Assembly (NCBI RefSeq): GCF_021347895.1
Contig: NC_067124.1
Span: 20,946,521 to 21,010,520 of the forward strand
Direction: 5' to 3'
Length of the DNA stretch: 64,000 nucleotides
Source of the DNA: Acanthochromis polyacanthus
Taxonomy: Eukaryota; Chordata; Actinopteri; Pomacentridae
Shown here: positions 12,501-22,700 of the stretch, in pieces
Position numbering within the stretch: the stretch's first letter is position 1
Layout: every line of letters starts with the position of its first letter
The notes under the pieces: generated by a model
Database searches by the model: none
What the model saw: only the letters and a program-made list of their open reading frames with translations
What the model was told of the DNA's origin: nothing
Made by a program: the position numbers and the translations under genes

Positions 12501-15500
12501 TTTGCCAAGTCTACTGTTGTGCATTTCAAGCTTTTTTTGTTTAACTTCAACTCTTGGAGATCAGAAATCCAGTATCTCAAATTATTAAAATATTTCCTCG
12601 GAACAAAAGAAATTACAATACAGAAACATCCAACTTCTGAAAAATCTTTTCATTTATGCACTCAATGCTTGGTTTTGGCTTCTTTGCAAACAATTGTTGC
12701 ATCAGTGCGGCGTGGCATGGCGTGGAGGCAGTCAGCTTATGGCACTGCAGAAGTGTACTGAAGCCCAGGTTGCTTTGATAGCAGCTTTCAGTTCGTCTGT
12801 ATTTTGGGATGAGTGTTTCTTATCTTCCTCTTGATAATAATTCAAATGAGGTTCCACTGGGTAGCAGTCAGTTGAGTTGGCTGACCAATCAAGCACAGCA
12901 ATATCATGGTCAGTGAACCATTAGGTAGCAGTTTTGTCACTGTAGGCAGGTGCTAAGTCCTGCTGGAAAAGAAAACCAGCATCTCCATAAAGTTTGAGAG
13001 CAGATGGAAGCATGAAATGCTCTCAAGTCTCCTGGTAGATGTTGCGGTACTTCGGACACAGTGCCACCAGATAGCATGACATCCCAAATCTTTACAGACT
13101 GTGAAAAATTGACTTTAAGCACCATGGACTTTGCTTCCCACTTTTCCTTCAGACTCTGGGACCTTGATTTCCAAATAAACTTTAATTCACTGCACAAATG
13201 CATTTCATGTGAAAAAAGGATTTTGGACCACTGAGCAACAGTCCAGTTCTTTTTCTTGTTATCCCAGGTAAGACACTTCAGACACTTTCTCTGGCTGACA
13301 AGTGGCTTAATATTAGAAATATGACAGTTGAAGCTCCTTTCCTGAAGACTGTTAGTCTGCATTTGGTGGCTTTTGATGCGCTGACACCAGCCTCAGTTTG
13401 CTGCTTGTGAAGCTCTCCCATGTTAGGTAATCAACTTTTTTTGACAATTCTTTCAAGGTTTTGGTCATCCTTGTTGCTTGTGCACCTTTTCCTACCACAT
13501 TATTGTCTTCCAGTCAACTTTCAATAAATATGATTTGGTATAGCACTCTGCCAAGGGCCAGCCCTTTCAGTAATGACCCTTTGTGGCTGAGACTCCTTGT
13601 GGAGGGTGTTGATAATCGTCTTCTGGATGACTTATAAGTTAGCAGTCTTCCCCATGACTGTTTGCATGTACTGAACTAGACCGAGAGATACAGGTATTTT
13701 GAGATACTGGATTTTTGTTTTTCATGAGCTATATAAGTCATAATCATCACAGTAAAGACAAAAAAAAAAACTTGAAATAATTTACCCTTTGCACAATGAG
13801 TCTAGAATATATTCAATGTTCACTTTCTTAAATAGCAGAAAATATTAAGCTTCATCACATTGTTCTATTTTTATACACTACCAAATGATTTCCTTCCTTA
13901 CTGAAAATGTATCAGATTAAGTTATGGTGAACTGTGAAGAACAGGTCAAGGTACAGCTAAAACACAGAGCTGACTCACCTTTGATGTGGTGAACAATGGC
14001 AACAATGTGCTGAGCAAACAGCTCAGAGGGACTCCTCTGTAACTGAGCAGTCTGAACATGCTGAAATATGGAGCGAAACTGCTGATCCTTTTTTGAGGCC
14101 TGCACAAGGTCCTGAGACAACTGTCGCTCTTCAGCTAAAATATCTGAAGAGCTGAAATGACAAAAACACGTTCTTAAATCTTTTGTGCTTCATTTTTTCT
14201 TTAAATAGGCAAATGTGTTGTTCTCTCATCAGATAAAACCACATTAAAACAAGAAATGGAGCAAGAAAATAGTTGGTGAAAAGACTCACAAAGGGACCTA
14301 AAACCAATATATGACTCTCACCTCATCAGGCTATCTCCAAGGAAATCCATTCTAACATTAAATTTTGCTTCCTGTTTTCTAGAAGACATTAGAGGCGAGT
14401 CTTCTCCCCTGACCAGAAACATCTCTCTGTCAGAGTTCCTCCTTTGTGGCAGTGCTGGAGCTGGGATAGATGGAGATTTTACCATCTTCCTGGTTTTAGA
14501 ACTTATGTCTGGTGACAGTTCTTCAAATTTTCCCGTCAACTCCCTTTTGGCAAGGGTAGCAGCAATGGCTGCTGATTTATCCTGCTTTCCACTGAGATAT
14601 ATCTCCTCTGCCATCGAATCAAGGTCACTATTAGCAAACTGGGAGTAGGCTGCATTCTGCCACTTGCCAAAACATTCTTCAAACAGTTCTCGGGCTGAGT
14701 GAGTGACCTTGCTCTTTGGCTTAGAGGTGTGATCCCCATTCTGCCAGTCTTTTTGAAGTGATTTTGAATGAGGCTTCACTATCATCTCAACTTCTTCCTC
14801 CCCATCAGCAGACAGAAACGGAGAAGCTTTCAAAAAGCTGTTCAGAGACACTTCACCATCAATGTCCTCTTTGTATTTACTTGATACTGGGTCAGAGATA
14901 GCTGCAGATGCTTTGCCATTTATATTCCCTTCATCATTTGCTTCTGTGTTCTTGTCACTTTCCCAAGCAGATCTTGCTTTTTTGTTTTGCTCCTCCAAAA
15001 ACCTAAACAATAAAAAGGAGAAAAAGAGCTATATATATCAGCAAACAAGAAGATATTTCAAAGCAACACTGATATATGGGCAGTGGGTAAGTATGTTATA
15101 AATGAAAATGAAAACATAAAAGCATAATGAAATGGATCAAATAACAATGTTCTCTTCAAAAGACAAATATTTTGAATCCCACTCAATCTCTAAATCTTAC
15201 TTTGGTCTGTTATCAGATACACAGTTTACTCATAGTCTTTAAAGCCAAGTAAATGCCAAAATTAAAGTGTTGTCTGGGTTACCAAAAGAACCAAACAATA
15301 ATTCATGTTTTAGGTTGTTGAAACAATGTCAAAATTAAGAGAAAAATTGGCCTTACTTCCTGAAGGCATTGGAGATTGCGGTTTTATCTCCATCCATGTA
15401 TTCCTCGCTGGAGAAGAAGTCAAAGCTGGAAAGCATTGGATTTAGACCTTCATGATTGGGTTTTTTTGTTGAGGATGAATTACACACTCTCTGCCAGGTG

Positions 15501-15965
15501 GAGGCGCCATTGCTACTGTCATTTGTGATTTTACTGGGACTAGACTGGTTATTAGTTTGGCTCTTCTGACCAACAATAACAGTAGAGCTTGCCAAAGGGC
15601 TATTATTCCTTGGACTGCTGCTGCAGTCTGGCAGGCCCTGCCAGTTCCCCTCAGTTTTCCCACTGCCTGCACCTTCTCTAGCATCTCCTGCCAATAACCC
15701 AACATGCTCCGCTGATTCCTCATCTCCCCCTCCTCCTTTTTGGGCCTCCTTGGAGGCCAATTGCTCCTCTTTCACATCTTTACAGTTTTGGATAGCTAGC
15801 AACAAGGCTGGCCTGCATTTGGGAGAGGAAGAGTGTGATGATGAAGAAGAATGCTGTGAGTGTCTGGATAAAGGAGAAGAGGATCGGTCGGAGTGGCGAG
15901 AGTGACCACGAGGGGGGCTTCCTGAGCGTTTCTGCTGGTTGTGTGATCGTCCTCGTGAATGGTTT

Positions 15966-15998
<33 letters not shown>

Positions 15999-18900
15999 TG
16001 TTTTTGGGGATTCTGCTTGTAATTCTTCCAGTTGGGGCGATAGTTGTTGTTGTTGTAGCCACCTCCACCACGCTGGTAGCGCCCACGTGGGAAATAGCCC
16101 CGCCCTCTGCCCCTGAAGTTATAGGGCCTCCGGAAGCCGCGGTGGTAGCCCCGGAACTCTCGGCTGTTCTGGTATCCCCTTGAATATTTCTTGTCCCGAT
16201 TATGGGATGGAGAGTGAGATCTTGACCGTGACCGAGACCTAGAGCTATGAAAAAATAAAGGAGGAAAAAAACATGGAGTTTAAATGTTGGTTCTGGATTT
16301 TAGGCCAAAAAATGTAAAGTACATTTTGAAACTCCAACTTCAGTCTTGTAAAGTTAGCAGTTGAGGCCTGATATGAACTCAACAAAAAACAGTTCAATGC
16401 ATTCATACATACTTCAAAAAACATTACATTCTGCTACAATAGAACATGAAAAAAAACTTCCAAAGGTGGTGCATACAGTACATGCTGTATGTGTGATCTG
16501 TTCATTTAGCCTTCTGACATATAAAATACGCAGTTCATTCCACTTTAAATCCCTTTTGCTAGCTCCGACCATTTACATGCTATTGGTCCGACATAAAGCT
16601 GTCCCTAAAACAAATATGAAGTAATAGAGCACCAAAGAGCACTGTGGCTAGACAAAGATTTTAGAGTACGTAGGAAACTTACAACAAAATGCTGTTTACT
16701 GTACCACTCTAACAGGCTCCAGACATTGAACCACCATATGGAAAAGAAATGGCTACTATAAAACCATAAAATACACGCTATATTCAGCAGCCATACATCA
16801 GTTGTAACTGGCAAAACATATGATAGTTTAACGTGCGCTTTCCATGCTGACAGAATCCCACAAAGGACGACTTAATGGAGAAAAAGATTTCAAAGTGTGG
16901 TGCTGTAAGCCAGGCTGCAGCATCACGACAGTCCACATGGTGTCTCTGCTGCACTTCAGATAAACAGCCTTAAATCAGCAAAAGTCTTCAGATTATTACC
17001 ACGTTGTTCTTTTCTTCAAATCAAAGCTTTAATCAGACCAACACGCTCTTTTCAAGTGGAGTCCCAATTCAACACACACTCCTCAACTTTCCATCGGTAC
17101 ATTCTGAGTGTTGCAAACTTTTGGAAGATATCAAACTAGTTGCACAAGCATTTATGTTACGGCTACATTTTCAGCAGCATTCACAGATGTAACAGCCCAG
17201 CGTTCCCATACACATTACAAAGCCGTACTGAAATTTAAAGCATATTTTAAAAGAACAAAACAAAGTACATAGAAAACCTACAAAATATCGCAGAGCAATG
17301 ATCCAAATTGTCAGAACAAAGCCGTATCACAGTAAATACAAATGCATTACAATCTCATTCACAAGCTTAAAAAAAGCAAGTAACTCACCTAGCGTGTTTT
17401 TTCATTGGAATACAGAATGATTAAAGAAGGCAGCGCACCGAGCAGCACTGCACTCTCACAGTGCGAGCTACAGACACTGCATCTCCTCAAGCCAGAACTG
17501 GTGGAGCACTGAGTCACATGGACAGTGTGAGGGAGGAAAATAGTCTACTTGAATGCTTTGACTCTATGCCTGCCAATTACAACAGCTTTTCAACAACATC
17601 AGGGAGGTTTTATAAGGATTACTTTGACACAAATTACTATACTGTTCCATTGAAATACTGCAGATAGTAGCCTATTAGTCTTACTTTAAATGCCAGTAAA
17701 ATACATCACAACCTGTCTGTTTGTTGTTTGAGTAGTCGGTAAGCAAACCAGCAAACTGAGTGTCTTGTCTTTCTGAGACTGTCTGCTTCTGTACGCTGCG
17801 GCTGCTTTATTTACTGACTGAGGTGACACAGTTAATAGCAAGTGATAGTGACAGTGGGGAAGGAAACTTTCGTGTTCACTGTGTCATGGCAACTTTGACA
17901 ACATGGAAATATTTCCACTCAGCAGCCTATATCACACGACCACTTCTGATAGAACGTTGTAGAACGACAAAAACAGGTCAATTACACTCACAGCAAGAGA
18001 AAAATGTGTTGGAGATAACTTGCACAATAGATGCAGGAAAATATCGAATCTCTGCATGAATGTGTGCATTTGTCACTTTTTCTGGTGTTTCTATGTGGAT
18101 CTCTGTTTATACACAACTTATGCAAATGTGTGCATTCATGCTACTCCAGTTCCAGTGTGCGTTACCACGAAGTAATTTGCACATGTGCAGGTGGGTTCAG
18201 GAAGAGTAAACCATCAGATTCCTTCCACATCTCTTCTTTATGCTAATTTTAATACAAGCTGCATCACTGCCAGGAAATGAGCCACCCTGCCATTTTATTG
18301 CCATGCCACAGTCGTCCTGCCAGAAACAGCAAATGCATCAGAGAGAAGCCTCACTGTTTCTTCCAAATGAACATCATAGTCAGTAGACAACCGTCCAGTA
18401 AAGGCATTTGTACGTCAGCAAACGACAAACAATAAATACTGCCCTCGTGATTAAAGGCTGAAACATTTCCATGAGCCACTGAGGTTAGGTAATGGGTAAA
18501 TGTTTTCCTATTTAATTCATTGTGAAGCTTAACTGAACTAACTTTACTAACCAGCAGCTGAACTCTTTCTTAAACATCAATTTCCTGTGGATACAGAAGC
18601 TGATCCTCGAATCTGGGTGAAATCCATCCAAGTGCTACACAAGCTTTTTCTATTCATATGAGGTCCAAACTCATAAAATCCAGGAAAGGATAGGGTCTTG
18701 CAGAGGCCAATCAACAGATATGTAGCTTACAGGAAAACCTGAACAGAATGCTGAATAACTGCTTGTTCACACACCCCTCTCTCTCTCTCCCTCCCTCCAC
18801 ACACATACACATATGCTGATATTTGTGCACAAGACAGAGCTTTATTTACTGCACCTGCTACTACTTTATCTTTGCTTTGTAACAAGGGAGCCATTTCCAC

Positions 18901-19217
18901 GTTAAATTAAAGTATTCTTCATTCACATGTAACTGTATAACACCTTGAAAGAGCAAATTTTTTAAACATTGCTTTAATATGTTTGATCTGACTGTGAGGG
19001 AGCATCTTCAACAATCAAGTACGATGCAACTGATCTGGACCACAAAAACGCAGTTTGAAGCCAATTGGTTATTGAAAAAGGAGAGTTGTTCATACCTGTA
19101 GCGGTGCTTCCTGGACCGAGACCTGGAGCGACTTCTGGAGCGGGAGGTGGAATGGTATCTTGACCGGGACCTTGAGCGGCTCCGAGATCTAGAGGCTGAT
19201 TTTGTGGATCTGGACAT
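9292..19217 (-). CDS. thrap3: THRAP3 / TRAP150, ten coding exons, about 936 aa
   Basis: Nuclear-speckle protein of the THRAP3/BCLAF1 family. Family members associate with Mediator (TRAP), activate pre-mRNA splicing and affect mRNA stability and the DNA-damage response. Coding exons on the minus strand: 19217-19096, 16244-15357, 15002-14322, 14151-13979, 12326-12215, 11909-11825, 10437-10256, 10135-9952, 9828-9685, 9531-9292. All junctions are GT-AG and all phases agree, with one open frame to TGA at 9294-9292. Visible blocks: N-terminal RS repeats (1-50), Arg/Gly-rich segment (about 60-105), poly-Q (123-134), core [12 protein letters not shown] and [14 protein letters not shown] (about 585-620), [46 protein letters not shown] and an RGRGRG tail. 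Length is close to human THRAP3 (955 aa). The SELFAQHIV block favours THRAP3 over BCLAF1. Which teleost paralogue (a or b) it is cannot be told. Confidence 0.96.
9685..9828 (-). CDS. thrap3: thrap3 exon 10
   Basis: 144 nt (48 codons, phase 0 at both ends) encoding [15 protein letters not shown] and [16 protein letters not shown], nearly identical to the [16 protein letters not shown] block of vertebrate THRAP3. Confidence 0.95.
9952..10135 (-). CDS. thrap3: thrap3 exon 9: poly-Ser tract
   Basis: 184 nt encoding [20 protein letters not shown], an acidic stretch and [11 protein letters not shown]...[11 protein letters not shown], matching FDKSRLGTKDF...SERGGGRARGTF of human THRAP3. It ends in phase 0. 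Confidence 0.93.
10256..10437 (-). CDS. thrap3: thrap3 exon 8
   Basis: 182 nt. It encodes [15 protein letters not shown], the family signature [14 protein letters not shown], then an Asp/Arg/Ser-rich segment with [16 protein letters not shown]. The donor is TCAAA|GTATGT. Reading on into the intron gives a spurious longer frame, so the exon end was set by the donor and by the phase of the next acceptor. Confidence 0.93.
10438..11824 (-). other. thrap3 intron 7
   Basis: 1.39 kb of AT-rich intron. No repeat or nested gene was recognised. The short plus-strand open frames here are not supported. Confidence 0.7.
11825..11909 (-). CDS. thrap3: thrap3 exon 7
   Basis: 85 nt encoding [20 protein letters not shown] and KSSEDGTYK, matching RRIDISPSTFRKHGL in the mammalian protein. 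It ends in phase 0 at TACAAG|GTGACTC. Confidence 0.93.
12215..12326 (-). CDS. thrap3: thrap3 exon 6
   Basis: 112 nt encoding [20 protein letters not shown], then an acidic/basic stretch ending KSPEIH, colinear with the MTLHERF ... KSPEIHRR block of THRAP3. The acceptor is CTTACAG|CTCAGC and the donor CACAG|GTAGAG. Confidence 0.93.
12571..13872 (-). mobile_element. Tc1-like transposon inside thrap3 intron 5 (dead)
   Basis: About 1.3 kb in the same orientation as thrap3. The minus strand keeps recognisable transposase pieces: [20 protein letters not shown] (family form WSKVLFSDESKFC, first catalytic Asp lost), [17 protein letters not shown] sequence near 12945-13000 read across a stop, and diverged N-terminal DNA-binding pieces up to about 13650. 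The ends pair loosely (ATCTCAAATTATTAAAATAT at left; ATTTTCTGCTATTTAAG-like at right), as in the fish Tc1 families that end in ...CTCAATAAATTAGAATAT. Frameshifts, stops and the missing catalytic residue make it inactive. It fills about 80% of the intron. Confidence 0.85.
13979..14151 (-). CDS. thrap3: thrap3 exon 5: conserved THRAP3/BCLAF1 core
   Basis: 173 nt encoding [20 protein letters not shown] followed by [20 protein letters not shown] and [14 protein letters not shown]. This is the best-conserved block of the family and the main evidence for THRAP3 rather than BCLAF1. The donor AAAG|GTGAGTC lies only about 110 bp from a Tc1 insertion. Confidence 0.95.
14322..15002 (-). CDS. thrap3: thrap3 exon 4: central charged region
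   Basis: 681 nt, phase 2 at both ends. It begins [15 protein letters not shown], matching the YLEEQK segment of THRAP3, continues as a Ser/Lys/Glu-rich disordered region and ends [14 protein letters not shown], matching the VNVRMDSFDEDLAR block. The donor is ATGAG|GTGAGAG. Confidence 0.93.
15357..16244 (-). CDS. thrap3: thrap3 exon 3: RG-rich segment, poly-Q, Ser-rich region
   Basis: 888 nt, phase 2 at both ends, so skipping it would keep frame. Residues 41-336: [18 protein letters not shown], then [20 protein letters not shown] and [16 protein letters not shown], aligning with the Arg/Gly/Tyr-rich part of THRAP3. A run of 12 glutamines (residues 123-134, bases 15965-16000, nine consecutive CAG) follows, then Ser/His-rich low complexity and an acidic, Ser/Asn-rich linker ending SNAFRK. 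The donor is GGAA|GTAAGG. Confidence 0.93.
15965..16000 (-). repeat. thrap3: CAG repeat encoding poly-Q in thrap3
   Basis: Twelve consecutive glutamine codons (CAG, CAA, nine CAG, CAA on the coding strand). The nine-unit pure CAG core is a potentially length-variable coding microsatellite. The corresponding stretch of human THRAP3 has no such run. Confidence 0.95.
16245..19095 (-). other. thrap3 intron 2, 2.85 kb, with candidate cassette exon
   Basis: This intron contains no recognised transposon, in contrast to the other long introns. It holds a possible 79-nt cassette exon (17389-17467). The rest shows only short CT/CA tracts near 18770-18810. Confidence 0.6.
17389..17467 (-). other. Candidate poison (cassette) exon in thrap3 intron 2
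   Basis: On the minus strand a 79-nt segment lies between an acceptor CTGTAG|CTCGC and a strong donor CTAG|GTGAGTTA. Joined to exon 2 (phase 2) it reads in frame for 26 codons and hits TAG as its last three bases; 79 is also not a multiple of three. Inclusion would truncate the protein near residue 67. The polypyrimidine tract is weak. Poison exons of this kind are established in SR-protein genes, but their presence here is inference. Confidence 0.35.
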
Positions 19218-19240
19218 CGCTGCAGTCAGATCGCCTCAAA
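19096..19240 (-). CDS. thrap3: thrap3 exon 2: start codon and RS repeats
   Basis: Acceptor at 19242-19241, 23 nt of leader, ATG at 19217-19215, then 40 codons and two bases to the donor ACAG|GTATG after 19096. It encodes [20 protein letters not shown] and a second RS run, as at the start of mammalian THRAP3. The plus-strand reading of these serine/arginine codons is an antisense shadow. Confidence 0.93.
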
Positions 19241-19683
19241 CTGTCACACAAAAGTGTCATACAACTGAGTTAGGATTGTGGAAAACAGATACTGTAAGAG
19301 CAAGTCATACAAAAAAATGGATTATCGCATCACCGTTTCGAGGCACTGGCTTCATAGAAATGATAGCAATCATGTGAGTGACCAGCCGGCCAGAACAATC
19401 CATACACGCATAAAGGAAAGACTATTTTTAAGAATGTCAAAGGTCAAAAATCCCTGAAATAAAATATCCAACAAAGACAGATAAACCATCCGGGATGCAC
19501 TTCAAAAGCAGTTTTGATGCCAAAGCTGAGTGAAGAAACAGAACAGCTGTGATAAAAGGAAGGAGGCAATCTGTAGTAGTGTACAGGACATCTAAACAGA
19601 AGCACTTTTATTTAGTCAGCCATCATTTGCATAGAGGGCAGTCTTCTATCAGTCATCTGACTGCTCACCTTTTGAACCCAGTT

Positions 19684-19732
<49 letters not shown>

Positions 19733-22700
19733 AAAATACAGTTGACCAATGCTCTATCACAATGATTCACCATATTTTTCATATTTCCTGTACTGCAAAA
19801 AACTCAAAATCAGTCTAAATCATTTTTCAAAAATCAGTGACAAAAATATTTCTTCATTGCTTATTGTCTTCACAAGATGACAACAGTTTTTGAAATAAAA
19901 AAAGAAAAGTCAGTGTGATCAGTACAATTTTCTCTGAAGCATCCTCATGATGTCACCACATTTACTTGAATGATTACAAATAATATAAGTCTCCCTTGTC
20001 TACTCCAATTCTAAACTTGAATAGTGTAGTCACTATGTATTTTCTATTAAGAGTGTAGGCGGTAAATTGCTGCCTAAAAAAACAACAGAAAAACTCTGGT
20101 TAATGTTAACCCAACATCTCACTAATTTGAAGTTAAATATTTAAATCCACCATCACTCGACGAGATTGATAGGAAAATAGCTACTTTCCTCTAAATGTCA
20201 CCATATGGGCTTGTGATTAATGATCTGCTATGAATTTACTACCTGAGAGATGTTCTTTCAGACTGCATGCTCTGTGCACACACACTAAGTGTACTTTTAA
20301 CTTCAAAGGATGTTTCCTCTCAACTCCTCCAGGGCTTTACTTGTAAACTCCCAAAATCATATTAATACAGTTCTATAGTAAGATGGCCTAGTTCTTTCCA
20401 AGGTACACAGGGGATTATCTGTGACATATGATCTGCTGAGTACAGTAAAAACCAGGGATCAAATAATTGATCTTTCATTATGAGAGTCATCTTCAGGGAC
20501 TTTGGAGAAGGAAATTGCCGACTACACATGACGTGGATTTCAGAAGCAGCGCACGCTATCACATGGTGGTCCCAGGGTGCATCCTTGCTACTATTTTGGA
20601 GAGCATTGAAATAGATCCATCTTCTCCTGCCTCCTCCCTCATGCGCTATGAACTTCCCACTCTCTTCATTCCAGGCAGCTTGTTGTTTTTGGCTTTCAGA
20701 GGATAATTTCCTGCAGGTCCAGCCTCAACATAACGTGAGTTTAGCTTACTGTGCACATTTCAAGAATAGCATTCAGATGTGCCCCTTTAGAGCATGTGGT
20801 GGTTCAACAGTAAAGTCAATAAACTGGGACAACCTTATTAATTTGGCTTGATCTATCAAGAGATACTGGCCTGGTGGGCAACTGTTGAAGAAAACTTTAA
20901 TTGCAGGGGATTATTTTGCGGTATTATCTGTAATAAAATGTTGAAAACAAACACATCTGTGTTTCAGACATTTTTATGTGCCTGAAAATAGTCCCCTTGA
21001 AACCGTTGGATGGGTGTCACCAGAAACTGTATTCAAAATAGCAATAGAGAGCTATTGTGTGGTTCTAAAGTCAAAGTAACTATTTCATTATGAAAGCTTT
21101 ACTAACACATCTGAAGCTCATTTTAGTTGAAAGAATGCAAAGTACAGGCACACTGTATGCAAGAAAAGCACTGCCTTTGGCTGTCGTTGGGAGAATTGAA
21201 CAGTAGCCATGATTTCATGACAGCTCTTATGTGCATTTTAAAGTATCACTTTGAGAAAAGTTAATGGATGCAGGAAAAGGCTAAAAAGTTCCCATTTTTA
21301 CAAAAAGAAATTCATGCACACTTTTGAAAAAGATAGGTGATAGAAACAGCTTTTTTTGGAGAAGATCTGATGTACCAAACGTTTAACTGACATAACCGAT
21401 CAGCTGTTTCCGCTTTGTCTTTGTGTTTCTAGGCAGCATGAAATGTGGCCAGTACCAGCTAGCATGAAAGAATAATTACAACTTTACCAAGTGATAATTG
21501 AAGACTCGTATCCCCTTTTCTCTCGTAGATGGCCAAAGTTTGTCCTGTTTATTACATGGCATATGCTGCCACCGTCAAACAACACTACGCAACCTTGTTT
21601 ATTAGGTTTTTTTAAGATTTTTTGTGACATTTCAAAAGTTTGAATCAAATTTCCCTCACTTTATATGACAGCATGGCAATTGAGACCTGTTTCGATAGCT
21701 TTACTCTGAATGCTGACTGATAACCAGCTGCAGCTGTCTTTGATCCACACTGTGTGGTTGGCAGCCTAATCACTGACATTTCAGCCTCTCAGAAAGACTG
21801 TGGCAAGCGTGGTCTTTAATCATTCACAACTAGATTTCCATACAACATTACACTTACTGACACATGCATGCAAATGCAAACACATCTTCCTACACTTTCA
21901 AGAACTTTTAGCCATTACATTTTATGTCTACTTTCTCATTTTTATTATTTCCTAGCCTTAACCACTTCTCCAAAAGTCAGCCTGACTTATGTATGTGTTA
22001 ACCACTGAAATGACACTCAGTTATGCTATCACACGTCAACTCCGTTTTGATGATGCAGAAGCAAACTTCAGCACATCCTTGTTTAAAGTCTAACCTCAGC
22101 CTTCCTGATTTCAGTCCAGAGTAATTTTGTTGTTTCATCAGTGGGTGTAGTTACAGTTAAGGGTAAAAAGAATCATAACAAACTACATGTCATCCTTTAA
22201 CACATAGGAATAGTATGTTAACACTAAAAAAGCAGGTCCACAACATAACTGAATGGAAAATAACAGGGAAAAAGCGAAATTATAGAGTGTTGGGAAAGAT
22301 ATTTTTAAAAACAGAACTAAACTGAGAGTGTGTCTTACACAGAGAGAGCATGCGTGCACACACACACACATGATTAAGACTCCCCTTGGAACAGAGAATG
22401 ACAGCTGCGTAATCCTCATCAGCTGTTTATTTCATGTAACTGCAAAAGGAGCTCTGATCAACAATAGTCCAGCAACACGATACATTGCTCAAAGCATATG
22501 AGAAGAAACACTCCACACAATCAACTGCCCTATCATTAAGACTGGGATGCCACAGTGGCAGCTGGAATCACATTTGCTATCTATACGTACCCCTGAGAGA
22601 CCCTGCATGCTATTTCAGAAAAGCCACGGCAACTGCCTTTGGCACAATGTTTGATTATTGAAATAAGGCAGCCACTCTTAGTGTTCCCTCATGACACCTC

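Noticed and set aside
15835..16183. Plus-strand frames rich in Ala/Leu/Val
   Set aside because: Antisense shadows of the CAG and Gly/Arg codons of thrap3 exon 3.
16605..16814. Hydrophobic 69-codon frame in thrap3 intron 2
   Set aside because: No homology recognised, no splice context, inside an intron on the same strand as thrap3.
9292..19217. Identification as BCLAF1
   Set aside because: The family core reads [16 protein letters not shown] and the C-terminus has [13 protein letters not shown] with an RGRGRG tail, which fit THRAP3 better than BCLAF1 (whose core is shorter here).
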